Positions 11,299 through 20,790 of a DNA stretch of 64,000 bases are shown here, one piece after another (the stretch's first letter is position 1; every line of letters starts with the position of its first letter). A program made the translations under genes and the position numbers. Under the pieces are notes generated by a model. That model made no database searches, had not been told where the DNA came from, and was given only the letters and a program-made list of their open reading frames with translations. Origin of the DNA: Petunia secreta (taxonomy: Eukaryota; Streptophyta; Magnoliopsida; Solanales; Solanaceae); contig JARKIP010000033.1 of the NCBI GenBank assembly GCA_029990175.1, positions 8,990,001 to 9,054,000 on the forward strand, in the 5' to 3' direction.

Positions 11299-11853
11299 TT
11301 GAGCATCAAAATTCTCTCAAGCCCTAAAATTAAAAACCCTTCAACAAACTCAGTAATCTTTACAAAACCCTTCAAGATGTCTGAAAGACCACCTCCATCC
11401 ACACTTGCTGAAAGAATTGCTAGGGCTCGCATCAAGTTTCTCAAAAAGGGGGAAAAGAAACTGGTCAAGAAGCTAAGGTCAAGAGCCGTTCTCTCGACAC
11501 CCACCATTCAAAGTTCGTCTCAATCGTTGCATGAGGTAATTCCTGACCCTATTTCATCTACACCTGTTGGTTCTGTCGATATAGTCAGTCCTGGTGCTGT
11601 AGAAACTGAAACCCTAGTCGCTGAACTAGATAAAATAATGGGTGATGAGCAGAGAGACAAAATAGATAGGGGGAATTCGTGTGAGGAGAAACAAGAAAAT
11701 AAAGAGGATGAACTTAGAGAAGATGTGCAGGGCATTGTAGATGGTGTGTCTAGAGGCGAGTTAAATGTAGCGGAAAGAATTGAAGAACAGTTTATGGAAC
11801 AAGACAATGTTGAAACTCTGAGAAAGGATGCAGTGAGTCAAGTAAGGATGTAA
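11299..11853 (+). CDS. Third gene (envelope position), N-terminal part
   Basis: An open frame of 184 codons begins at ATG 11299; a second ATG at 11377 (MSERPPPSTLAERIARAR) may be the real start. The early part is basic, with a lysine-rich patch (KKGEKKLVKKL). The rest is polar and increasingly acidic. I see no signal peptide or membrane helix. It ends in TAA at 11851-11853. The following frame (open from 11814) carries on the acidic, low-complexity composition in the -1 frame, so the two look like halves of one gene. A GTAAGT splice-donor-like string lies at 11850-11855, so an intron is an alternative to a frameshift. Position after pol is where Sireviruses carry an envelope-like gene; a membrane-fusion role is not supported here. 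Confidence 0.7.
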   Translation: MSIKILSSPKIKNPSTNSVIFTKPFKMSERPPPSTLAERIARARIKFLKKGEKKLVKKLRSRAVLSTPTIQSSSQSLHEVIPDPISSTPVGSVDIVSPGAVETETLVAELDKIMGDEQRDKIDRGNSCEEKQENKEDELREDVQGIVDGVSRGELNVAERIEEQFMEQDNVETLRKDAVSQVRM

Positions 11854-13511
11854 GTGGAACAGGGGAGTGTATAGAGGGTTCTGTGTCCAAAGGCCCTGAG
11901 GGTGATGGACCTGCTACTGCTGAAGTTCCAGGGGGAGAGGGACAAGAACCTGTTACTTGTCCAAACCCTACTGGAGCTGATGATGCAGATTTTAGCTGGA
12001 CAGAATCTGATGAAGATGGAAATAAGGAAGTTGTTGTTGAAAAGCAAGAGAGTGACAAGGAAGAGAAAAAATTAAAAAGGAAAAGAAAATTTGGGGCAGA
12101 AGATGAGAAGGTGATAGGTGAGGAAGATGAGGATGAGGTGGTGTTTGTAAAAGAAAATAAAGTAGAGCCTGAAAAAAGAAGAAGGTTGGTGAGAGATGGG
12201 AAACCAGTGTTGAAATCTAGACTGGTAGATGAAGACAGTGAAGGAGGTGACCAAGAGGCTAGTGAGCCTGTGGTCAGGAGAGTTGGTACTAGGTCGGCTT
12301 TCAAAATGCAGATGGAGAGGGTTGAAAAGCTAGGAAAGACAGTAAAAAATGTGAAGATGATGGAAGAAGAGAAGAAGAAAGAAGAAGAGGAGAAGAGAGC
12401 TGGTGAGGAAGAGGAGGAAAGTGAAGCTGGGAGTTATGTGGAACCCAGTGATTCTGATACTGACAGTGAGGTGGAGAGTAAGAAGAAAAGAAAAGAAGTG
12501 GATAGGGAAGCCTTCTTTTCTAGACATCAGGTGCTGCCAGGGAGTATTCTGTATGATGAAAAGGAGTTTCATATGAAATCCTTGTTGAGAATGATAGGAG
12601 ATCAGGGTTGGTTGAGCTTGTTTGGAAACAATGACAGGAAGCTGTTTGTGGATGAAGTCAGGGAGTTTTATACAAATTGCAGGGTAGTAGCCAGGAGGGT
12701 GTTTACCACTGTGAAAGGAGTGGAGATTGAATTTGGGAGACCTGAACTGGGAGTGATTCTGGATGTACCTGCTGAAGGGTATTGCAGGTATGTTAAGCTA
12801 AAATGGCCAAAGAGGACAGATAGAGTTACTCCCTTAGATGTTGTGAGAAAGTTTTCAGGGAAACCCAGATTGAGGAAGGAGAGGAAGGTTGAGAAAAAGG
12901 AAATGGAGCCTGCACATCAGCTTTTGTTTGAGTTTGTGCATAGGTTTCTTCTGCCTAGGGGGGAAAGAAATTGTGAGGCCAGTGCTCTTGATCTGACCTA
13001 TATGGATCTGATGGACAGAGGGGTAAAAATAAATTTGCCTGGACTCATTATTAGGCACATAAAGAGAATCTGTGATACTGATCAGAAGCCACACTCTCTT
13101 GTGCATTCTTACATCATCCATCAGATTTTAGAGCATTTTGGAGTGCCTTTAGGTGCAGGGAAGAAGCCAACTATCCATCAGAGGTTTGGGGTTAATGTGC
13201 TGAAAAGCTGTGACTTCTTTCAAGAAAGCAGGGCTTCCAAAAGGCCAATGCAGGTCAAGCAGGAGCAGTCCGAGGACAGTGAAGAATATGGACCTGATGA
13301 GGCCATTGGTGCTGTGCAGGAACTGGAGAAGATGGTTCTTGAAGTTAATGAAGAAAATGCAGAGCTGCACAGACAGTTAAAGGTGAAGGATCAAGAAATT
13401 GATCGCTTGAAAATTGACTGCCACAAGTATGAGGCCGAGCTGGTGATGGAGAGGGCCAAGAATACGAAGCAACTTGAGGCACTCGTCAAGCACTTCAACC
13501 TTCAGCTGTAA
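11814..13511 (+). CDS. Third gene, C-terminal part: acidic region, plant-transposon-type domain, coiled coil
   Basis: The frame is open from 11814 to TAA at 13509-13511 and has no early ATG; it probably continues the 11299-11853 frame after a frame change. The first third is strongly charged, with acidic runs alternating with basic KRKRK-type strings that could act as nuclear signals. From about 12540 to 13150 is a folded-looking domain (VREFYTN, VKGVEIEFGRPELGVIL, then HQILEHFGVP). This resembles what Pfam calls the putative plant transposon protein domain, found in proteins carried by plant LTR elements; I assign it from memory of the pattern. The last 70 residues form a heptad-rich coiled coil (LEKMVLEVNEENAELHRQLK). 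No transmembrane segment is visible, so a true envelope is doubtful. Function unknown. Confidence 0.75.
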   Translation, partial: NSEKGCSESSKDVSGTGECIEGSVSKGPEGDGPATAEVPGGEGQEPVTCPNPTGADDADFSWTESDEDGNKEVVVEKQESDKEEKKLKRKRKFGAEDEKVIGEEDEDEVVFVKENKVEPEKRRRLVRDGKPVLKSRLVDEDSEGGDQEASEPVVRRVGTRSAFKMQMERVEKLGKTVKNVKMMEEEKKKEEEEKRAGEEEEESEAGSYVEPSDSDTDSEVESKKKRKEVDREAFFSRHQVLPGSILYDEKEFHMKSLLRMIGDQGWLSLFGNNDRKLFVDEVREFYTNCRVVARRVFTTVKGVEIEFGRPELGVILDVPAEGYCRYVKLKWPKRTDRVTPLDVVRKFSGKPRLRKERKVEKKEMEPAHQLLFEFVHRFLLPRGERNCEASALDLTYMDLMDRGVKINLPGLIIRHIKRICDTDQKPHSLVHSYIIHQILEHFGVPLGAGKKPTIHQRFGVNVLKSCDFFQESRASKRPMQVKQEQSEDSEEYGPDEAIGAVQELEKMVLEVNEENAELHRQLKVKDQEIDRLKIDCHKYEAELVMERAKNTKQLEALVKHFNLQL

Positions 13512-13835
13512 TTCTTCCAGTCCTGTCCCCATATCTTTACCCTTTCCTATCCTACCTTATTTCCACCCCTTCCTACTCTCCCTTGGTTGCATATTGTGAA
13601 TGATTAAGACAATTTCTTTGGTTGTGTAACTACTAATGGGGTGTGCTGCTGTCACACCTTGGATGTTGATTTTAAATTTCTCATGGTTATGACTGTTTCT
13701 TGTTTAAGTATGTGGTTCCCTGATGGGCCCTTATTTTCATATACCTATGTTCTTAATGCTGATGAGTTGCCTTGTGCTCTAGTCTAGATTAAACTGACAG
13801 GTTCCTGCAGGTCTTTGAATCTTTTCGATGATGCC

Positions 13836-13848
13836 AAAAGGGGGAAGA
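13836..13848 (+). other. Upstream polypurine tract
   Basis: AAAAGGGGGAAGA lies about 135 bp before the 3' LTR and is followed after a few bases by TGTTGGGG, which mimics the purine tract-LTR junction. Multiple purine tracts in this region are a known Sirevirus feature. Confidence 0.6.
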
Positions 13849-13968
13849 AGGAATGTTGGGGTGTTTGTGACACCTAACTCATCTGTTTTTATTGTTCTGT
13901 TATTTTTTTTGTTCTTGTTTTTGGTATATGGTATGTAGGTTCTTGGGCAACATTTGTTTGTCATCATC

Positions 13969-13980
13969 AAAAAGGGGGAA
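13969..13980 (+). other. Polypurine tract, plus-strand primer
   Basis: AAAAAGGGGGAA stands two bases before the TGTTGAG start of the 3' LTR, the expected place for plus-strand DNA priming. Confidence 0.85.
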
Positions 13981-13982
13981 TT

Positions 13983-14883
13983 TGTTGAGAGCTGGTTTTG
14001 AAGTATGACAAACGAGAAGGACACTGAGGTTCAGGAGAAGAACCTTGTCCTTGAGATGAAGGACACGCTTGATCGAAAAGATTACGGGTTGCAAATCCCT
14101 GTGGAACTAGGAGTAGTGGCGCGTGGTTGTTGACGTATCCTAGTCAGACTAAAAGAGGCGGTGTCCAGGCTGTATCTTTGAAGTGTGGACAAGAGTTAGA
14201 CTTCAACATGGAAAAGAGTTACTGCGAATCTGATATTGCCATAATTAAGAGAATTCCCAGCAGGACTCAACTAGGGTTGTAAGACCTGTATAAAAGCAAG
14301 TAGAAGAGACAGCCGAAATCAGTTTTTCATATAGAGAGTCGAGAGCATATAGAGGTGATCTGAAGAACTGTCTATGTGGGAAAACTGAAGAAGACAACTG
14401 GTTTGCATGCAGAGTATTTGAGTCTAGATCTCTTGTCTAGGTTCATCGAGTTGTAAGTTGTCTCTGTTACAAGTGTTCATTGTTTTGTCTATTAGCTTAT
14501 TTCAGAAGCATATGTATTAGGCAAACTACTTTGTGATTACTAGAAAAAGCTAGAGTTTAGCTTTGGTTAGTGATTAGGGTCTAGAGTGTAGCCCCTTGGT
14601 TACAGAGTTTGTAATCTAAAACGTTGCTCTTGTGTTAGTGGATTGAGATTCAAAATCCCAGAGTGTGGGTCGTGGTTTTTCTCCCTTGAGCAAGGAGTTT
14701 TCCACGTAAAATCCTTGTGTTCTTGGTGAATGTTTTGAAGTGTGTTCTTAAGTACAGTTTGCATAAAAGAGAACTGAGGAACCTTGTTCTACTACGGAAG
14801 AACCAGGTTCTTACAACAAAAATCGGAGGACACTATTCAACCCCCCCCTTCTAGTGTCGTTAGGAGGTGCTTAAAGACTAACA
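13983..14883 (+). repeat. 3' LTR of the Copia element
   Basis: 901 bp, same length as the 5' LTR, and no difference found on reading both through, including the run of eight C near the end. Followed directly by ACTTG. Confidence 0.95.
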
Positions 14884-14888
14884 ACTTG
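14884..14888. repeat. Target-site duplication ACTTG, right copy
   Basis: Same five bases as 4290-4294; marks the right edge of the Copia insertion. Confidence 0.9.
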
Positions 14889-15309
14889 TCACTGGCAAAC
14901 CTAGATGAAGTTGGCTTACAGGCAATAAACAATCTTGTAATGAAGGTTTCATGGAGAAGGCTAATATGCAATAATAGCAACCCCCCCCCCCAAGCTGAAG
15001 TTCATTTTGTTCCTGGCAAAAGATAGGCTGATGAAATGGAGAATCATTGTGCAATCAGCTGGATGAGAGCCTGTTAAAATGGATGGAATATAATCGAAGG
15101 ATCATTCAATGGAAGGAGGAGGTTGACTGGGCAAGCAATCATGCTAAAGGCAAGAGTATTGGAGCAGAAATATATAAAATGATAATCACTGAACTTGTGT
15201 ACTACATATGGCAAGCTAGAAATGCTAAGGTGTTTCAACAGCAGATCATTGCTCCGAGTGGAATAGTTAGAACCATAATACAAAAGGTACATGATGCAGC
15301 CCGAACCCG
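14886..15309 (+). pseudogene. LINE reverse transcriptase C-terminal part (zf-RVT region), right of the Copia insertion
   Basis: Coding resumes with SLANLDEVG, then VSWRRLICNN, the typical start of the zf-RVT domain in plant LINEs. At the C-run near 14990 the frame is lost. KDRLMKWRI is found in a second frame, and a third frame from about 15047 carries the tail (LLKWMEYNRRIIQW, ELVYYIWQARNAKVF). So at least two frameshifts separate the pieces, and the gene is dead. It continues the reading frame that ends at 4294 once the Copia element is removed. After about 15309 the sequence no longer looks like LINE. Confidence 0.7.
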
Positions 15310-15884
15310 TGTTAATCCAGTGTTCGAGCCATCAAGACCGATCACACGAAGTCAAGCCAAGATTCTGAATGACATACACATCCACTTAGCATGGCCAGGA
15401 GGAAGCAACTATTCGGAGACTGACTGGTCGAGCGCAAGATATGAAACCTATATTTGCACGCTCGAACCCGAAGCTGGAAGTGTGCGACCCTGATGAATGA
15501 CGCCGATCATTAAAGCAACCGAAGGGCTACAATGTGCCCAAGGCAGGAGAGCGTCCGATCTCAAATTTTCCGAGTCCAAAGAGCGACCGAGCATTGAAGC
15601 ACAAAAGCGCCCGGACATTTATATTTACTTCGGCCCTTTGTGACTTGTTTTTATTGGTTGACTTTGACCATTTTACTAGTTTACCCTTGGGCTATCTATA
15701 TAAACCCCTTTCATATTTCATTTTAAGTAGTCGTTGTTGTTAAGATACACCTCTTGCACCAGTCTGTATTTTGCTTCCTAGTTGACCTTACCATTTGCAT
15801 AAATGGGATTACTTAAAAGGATCTTAGTTCTGGTTTCCTTCCCCTTTGCTATGGTTGCAGCAACTTGAAGTAGAACTAGGCTAG
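15310..15884 (+). other. Possible Gypsy-derived scrap and LTR-like promoter region
   Basis: The end of the open frame reads RPITRSQAKIL, a string often seen in plant Gypsy polyproteins, joined directly to the LINE tail. Downstream, CTATCTATATAAACCCC near 15690-15710 looks like a promoter TATA region, as in an LTR. No borders could be fixed, so the identity is uncertain. Confidence 0.35.
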
Positions 15885-16385
15885 GAATGGCCAAAGTTCG
15901 AGTTGAGATTGATCATACGAAACCTTTTGTTGATAATGTTTGGATTGGTCAAGAAGAAGAAAGAGTGACTCTTAAGTGATTTTCGCAGAAACTGGAGTAA
16001 AAAATTGTGCCGAAGTAGTGTAAAGCTGTAAACTCATTGGTCACTCTTTGCCTAAATGTAGATGGGCCAAAATTAAGGCAGTTGTACAATAAAAAAATCT
16101 GAAGCTAATAAACCAGCGGAACAAGCAGAATCTAGCGACACCAGCAAGGTGAATACCCATGAAACTGCTTTGTAGAACCGATTCTTACCTAAGACCACTA
16201 TTGTTGATCGTAACAAAGTTGACAGCTAGGTGAAAAAATGAGCAAGAGGATAAGGCTAAGGAGCAAAAGAAAAAAAAAAGAACAAGAGCAGAATGGAACT
16301 GAAAAAATATAAAGGTCAAAATAACTATTTTCAGGACTACTTATGTTCCTAAATATCAAGCTAAGGAAGTACAAGAATCAGTTTC
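15885..16385 (+). pseudogene. LINE ORF1 remnant (DUF4283/zinc-knuckle protein)
   Basis: Two frames carry matching pieces: AKVRVEIDHTKPF and VWIGQEEE, then CKLIGHSLPKCRW. This is the order found in the ORF1 protein of plant LINEs, where a DUF4283 domain precedes a CX2CX4HX4C zinc knuckle. Stops and at least one frameshift break it. It is replaced near 16390 by a Gypsy LTR. Confidence 0.6.
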
Positions 16386-16389
16386 AACT

Positions 16390-16883
16390 TGTGTGGGCAA
16401 AACTACGCCACCTACTATTACGGGAATACGAGCCCAGCTGGCAAGAATAGACTTATATTACAAGTCATCGGGCGCAGAGGATATACGCCCGCTCCTAGAG
16501 CCAATGACTGTTTAGGCAGCACGACCACAGGACGTAGGGTATACATCCTGCCGTCTAGGATTTACAGTCTTTGTATTTTCCAGTGCCTTGAGTTACAGGC
16601 ACATAGCCTTATTAGTCTTTGTATTTTACCATATTTAGGACTGGGAATCACAACTATAAATACCCTTCCTTACGTTGTATTTTACATCGGGTGATTAAAC
16701 ACCGAATCCGACTATTCTCAAACAATAAGAATTACTCTGACTTTGTCTTAATTATTTCGACTTGTTTATTCATTACTGCTTTCATTATATTTGCATAATT
16801 TTTTGTTGTAGTTACCGTATTGCTTGTGACCCCAACCATAATTAATTGTTTAACCTAGACGTATAATTTTAGGTATAAATGGT
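16390..16883 (+). repeat. Tat/Ogre-like Gypsy LTR (partial)
   Basis: Contains a TATAAATA box at 16655-16662 and ends before a primer binding site typical of Tat/Ogre elements. The left border is unclear and no second LTR is recognisable downstream, so the element is incomplete. Confidence 0.55.
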
Positions 16884-16903
16884 CTGGCATCCACTGTGGG
16901 GCC
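16884..16903 (+). other. Primer binding site of the Tat/Ogre-like element
   Basis: TGGCATCCACTGTGGGGCCC differs slightly from the TGGCGCCCACCGTGGGG-type site usual in Tat/Ogre elements. It sits between an LTR-like region and gag-like coding pieces. Confidence 0.6.
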
Positions 16904-19188
16904 CAGGAAATTGTATGTATTCTACGATAGAAAAAGGTGCAATCATGTCTGACGATGATAGCATTCCAAAGAACACTAAAGATGCAGTAGACGAGTCCGC
17001 AAATGATACCAATGATCCCAGCTTACAACCTAAGGATCCCGTTGAGCAGCCGAAAGACACCTCTCGAGAACTGATCCTTGCTACCAACGACGAGAAAGGC
17101 GATCAACCTGTGGGAGGTAATTCTAAATTCAGAGGTTTCCATGTAAATCTCCTCAAAACAGCGTCCGAGCAAAACTCGAAAAACGTAGTTAATGGGATAT
17201 CCCAGAAGTTAGGAGTGATGTTTGCTGAATCGTCTTAGAGGCCAGCATCCCCCCAAGGACCAGCGCCCACGAAAAATCACGAGCATCAGCTCCTAATCGA
17301 AGGCTCAACATGGATTCTACCCCTGGAGGCTCGTCAATAATCAACAACCAAGAACTCATAGGAGCTCATGTCATTTAGGACCTCATTAAAGAGATGAAGG
17401 CCATCCACGACTGAATTGGTAATGTTCTGAGTACTCCACCCCAAGTTATCATGGTAGATGAGCAAAAAGTTTTATATACATGTTTACAAAGCAAGTGTCA
17501 CGCCAGTGCGCATACCAAAGCACTTTCGCTTGCCAAATAAATTGAAGTATGAGCGAACGACTGACTCGGACGAGCATATTGCCGCATATTACACTGTCGT
17601 GAAGAGTAACGAGATTACTGAGGAAGAAATTCACTCTGCTCTAGTGAAGAGGTTTGGCTCGACCCAGACTAAAGGGGCCTCGCTTGATACATTCAGCTAC
17701 CAATGGGATCTATCGAATCATTCACTCAGATGCAAGACTTATTCAAAAAAGCGCATCCTGGTGCCCGCAAGCAGGAGAAGTGCATGGAAGATATCTTCGA
17801 GATACGTCAGCAGCACAACGAGCTGCTAAAGGACTACCTTGAAAGATTTCAGAAGGAACGCATGGAGCTTTTTTCCAGTTGCTGAAAACATCGCTGCGGT
17901 AGCCTTTGGCAAGAGTTTAAATTCAAAGGGATCATTGGCCACCAGGGGGTTGCAGTGGAGTTTAACCCAGCACCCGGTGTCCATATGGAGTGCGTTGCAC
18001 CAAAGGTACACCAAAAAGCTTCGCTTGGAGCCAGAAAACTCTCACAAACCCAAAGACCAGTGAAGGAAGAGAGCAGGGAGCCCTTCTCTAGAAGGGGAAG
18101 AGAATGGAAGAAGGGTGAAGCCAAAGGCTTAGAACCAGTCAGGAGCCGGAAGGCAGAACAACTCTCGAGCATCAAAATCTCAAGAGAAGCAAATGGAACC
18201 TCGTAACTTCAGGAATTTTGGTTTGCGAGTCAATGCCGTGGATCTAGTCACCAATCACTTTGGTAGATTAGGTCCAAGGGTCCAATGGCCGCCTACCGTG
18301 AAAGGAGCTACAGAGAGGAACACAACATTTTATTATGATTTTCATCGCATCGGCGGTTGTGCCACAGTCGACTGTAAAGTCTTGATGATTGAAATCGAGC
18401 ATCTGTTGAAACAAAGGGACCTCAAAGATCTGATTGAAGAAGGATCACGTCGTTCTAAAGCACCAGATTCCAAAAATCCTGATGGCTATCAACACAATCT
18501 TATAAACTATGGAACCCGACATCGCACGGGGGACTACGGTGCCATGGGAATTGAAAGGTCCAATCCTGTTTGGTTTTGATGAAGGGGCAAAACATCAAGG
18601 CGACCTCATCATGCCCGTGGAAATATCCAACCTACGCATCCAATGAGCCATAGTTGATCTGGGAAGTAGCGTGAACATTATCCGGGGGAGGTATTGCAGA
18701 ATAATTGCTCATGCCATCGAGTAGCCTCAAGCACCCGAAAGCTAATTAGTTTCAATGGATCCCGAGAAGAGCCTGTCAGAGAATTAGCTTTTCCAATTCA
18801 TATACCGGGCATGACGAGCATAACCTCCTTGTATGTATTGAATTGCAATCTACCATATAACGCCGTCTTGGGACGGCCATAGATACACAATGTAAAGGGA
18901 GTACCCTCTACACTTCATCAAGTTTTCAAATACCCGACCTCGCATATGATTGTTGACTTACAGGGTGAGCGATCTTCAATTGGAGAGTATCGTACAACCT
19001 ATGGTGAGGATCTTGGTGTATCGCTGGTAGCCACAATAAATATGGTCGAAAAGGAGTCCATCGAGTTTGAAGCCATGGAACGGGAAATCAGAGAAGAGAT
19101 TAGTGAACTACGGGATCGATTGGCGGTGATGGATCAACTAGTCCCTAAGGCCACGGAATTGGTATGTCAGCTTTCTGAAGTTCTGTAA
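16904..19188 (+). pseudogene. Tat/Ogre-like Gypsy gag and protease, decayed
   Basis: Pieces of a Gypsy polyprotein occur in order but in several frames. First is an acidic N-terminal part (MSDDDSIPKNTKDAVDES near 16945). The Gag core follows (KYERTTDSDEHIAAYY, KRFGSTQTKGA, then KKAHPGARKQEKCMEDIFEIRQ near 17740-17810 and YLERFQKERMEL). A protease region follows (IVDLGSSVNII near 18655, where DTG or DPG is usual), then YNAVLGRP near 18860 and VPSTLHQVFKYPTSHMIVD near 18900. Stops and frameshifts separate them. No RT or integrase follows, so pol is missing. Old, non-functional copy. Confidence 0.75.
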
Positions 19189-19446
19189 AGACAAGGGGGG
19201 GGGGGCCCTATGGCTGATACAGAGTTACCTACCCGTAGCCCAGACTAATATGCAGCTTTTATAGCTACCGGTGATAACGGAGCCAAAGCCAAGTGAGCAT
19301 CTATTATTATATGTCTCAAACTCAAAAATAGCATGGAATGCAGTCCTTGTACGAGAAGAGAATGGGAGACAATTTTCCATAGTTAAAAGTTCCATAGTTC
19401 AAAAGTTCCATAGTTCCATAGTTCATTTTTAAAAGTTCCATAGTTT
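19189..19446. other. Decayed element tail with short direct repeats
   Basis: Begins with a G-run at 19196-19205. From about 19380 the unit AAAAGTTCCATAGTT recurs in several exact or shortened copies. No gene. Confidence 0.45.
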
Positions 19447-19474
19447 AAAGTCCCAGTATAAATACTGGGACTTT
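19447..19474. repeat. Perfect 13-bp inverted repeat around TATAAATA
   Basis: AAAGTCCCAGTAT and ATACTGGGACTTT are exact complements separated by two bases, giving a strong hairpin. The loop overlaps a TATAAATA string. Confidence 0.75.
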
Positions 19475-19723
19475 TTCGGATCTGGATACTTCTTCAATGA
19501 ATTTGTGCGCGTGGGCTACTGCTTGATTAACGCAGTCAGAAGTGGCTCCTATGCAAAATTTATATGCTATACTGTACACACGGGCAATTCTGAAATTCCA
19601 AAAAATTTCACCTAGTGCCCTCAATAAGACATGGTCTTACCTAATTGCCCTCACTTACAAATGTTTTAAGTAAATGCCCTCCACATCATACTCCCCCTTA
19701 TGAAAGGACTATTTTGCCTCCCC

Positions 19724-19881
19724 CCCAACTTGTGTTAATTCACGCTGAAGGTTTCCTTCTCTCATTCCCCATTCCTGGCCTCCTTCTTTCTTCTTTGTGT
19801 TGCCCCCAACTTGTTTAATTCACGCTGAAAGATTTCCTTCTCTCTTTCCCCATTCCTGGCCTCCTTCTTTCTTCTTTGTGT
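19724..19881. repeat. Tandem duplication of a CT-rich 78-bp unit
   Basis: CCCAACTTGTGTTAATTCACG and the sequence after it are repeated from about 19803 with few changes, up to the TTCTTCTTTGTGT end. Two copies. Confidence 0.7.
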
Positions 19882-19979
19882 GCTTGAAATTTGGGATTTC
19901 TTTTCTTGTATTTTTCTTGAATCCAGTTATTTGAAGATTTTTATTACCTATGGCTATTAGATATTCATGTTTTGCATAG

Positions 19980-20790
19980 AGCTTAAAATCTTGACCATGG
20001 CCAAGAGTTTCATAGACTTTCTCTACAAGTTGCTTATTGCAGTAGAGTTTGAAGTCTTGGCTTACAGAGATGTTCTTTGTAAGTTGTTCGCTTCCACCAG
20101 AACTTAGAGTCTTGGCTATTGCCAAGAGTTGCAGAGACTTTATCTCCAACTTGTTCACTGCAGTAGAGATAGAAGTCTTGGCAATTGCCAATACTCTTAG
20201 AGTCTTTTAGTGTATGGTCCCCCTTGCCAGAACTTAAAGTCTTGGCTATTGCCAAGAGTTGCAGAGACTTTGTCTCCAACTTGTTCACTGCAGCAGAGGT
20301 AGAAGTCTTGGTAATTGCCAATACTCTTAGAGATTTTTAGTACAAGGTCCCCCTTGCCAGAACTTAAAGTCTTGCCTATTGCCAAGAGTTGCAGAGACTT
20401 TCTCTGCACGTTCTGCATTGCAATATCGGTAAAAGTCTTGGCAATTGTCAATACTTGTAGTAGACTATTTATACAAGTTGCTCCTTCCACTAGAGTTTAA
20501 AGTTCTGGCAATTGTCAATACTTGCAGAGACTATTTGTACAAGTTCCCCCTTCCACTGGAATTTAAAGTGTTGGCTATTGGCAATAGTTGTAGAGACTTT
20601 TTCTGTTGTTGTAGAGACCATGGAAACAGGGCTTGAAGTCTTGGCAATAGGCAAGAAGTCTCTACACAGCCTCCCATTGCAGTAGAGTTTAAAGTCTTGG
20701 CTATTGCCAATACTTTAGAGATTTTTCAGTCTTTGCAGCAGAACTTAAACTCTTGGCAATAGTTGTAGAGAACTTTACCCTTGCAACTTG
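19980..20790. repeat. Array of diverged repeats with a TTGGCAATTGCCAA core
   Basis: About a dozen diverged units of roughly 50-65 bp. Each carries AAGTCTTGGCTATTGCCAA or AAGTCTTGGCAATTGCCAA followed by GAGTTGCAGAGACTTT or similar. The core TTGGCAATTGCCAA is a perfect 14-bp palindrome in some copies. On the minus strand the array leaves overlapping open frames with a repeated LQLLAIAKTLSSG motif, which I take as a by-product of the repeats, not a gene. Confidence 0.75.

Larger units (their letters stand above)
13512..13982 (+). other. 3' untranslated region of the Copia element
   Basis: A non-coding stretch between the third gene and the 3' LTR, T-rich, holding two purine tracts (13836-13848 and 13969-13980). 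Confidence 0.7.
4295..14883 (+). mobile_element. Full-length Copia retrotransposon, Sirevirus-type, with third gene
   Basis: The 10,589-bp element has two 901-bp LTRs, a tRNA-iMet-type primer binding site, gag, pol in Copia order (protease, integrase, RT, RNase H), a third gene after pol, and two purine tracts before the 3' LTR. A perfect 5-bp duplication (ACTTG) flanks it. A line-by-line comparison showed no difference between the LTRs, which points to a very recent insertion. The gag with two zinc knuckles around a coiled coil, the AAAAGGGGG-type purine tracts and the extra ORF are hallmarks of the Sirevirus lineage. Gag and pol lie in different frames, and the third gene is also split between two frames, so translation would need frameshifting or splicing, or the copy is partly defective. 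Confidence 0.95.

Noticed and set aside
11520..12304. Serine-rich minus-strand frames opposite the third gene
   Set aside because: Serine/proline-rich text is what an acidic, Glu/Lys-rich plus-strand gene gives on the other strand.
12330..12572. Leucine/phenylalanine-rich minus-strand frame that looks like a membrane segment
   Set aside because: It is the complement of the GAA/GAG-rich acidic stretch of the third gene.
19196..19205. G-run as possible purine tract of the Tat/Ogre-like element
   Set aside because: No LTR start follows it and it sits next to protease, not at the end of an interior.
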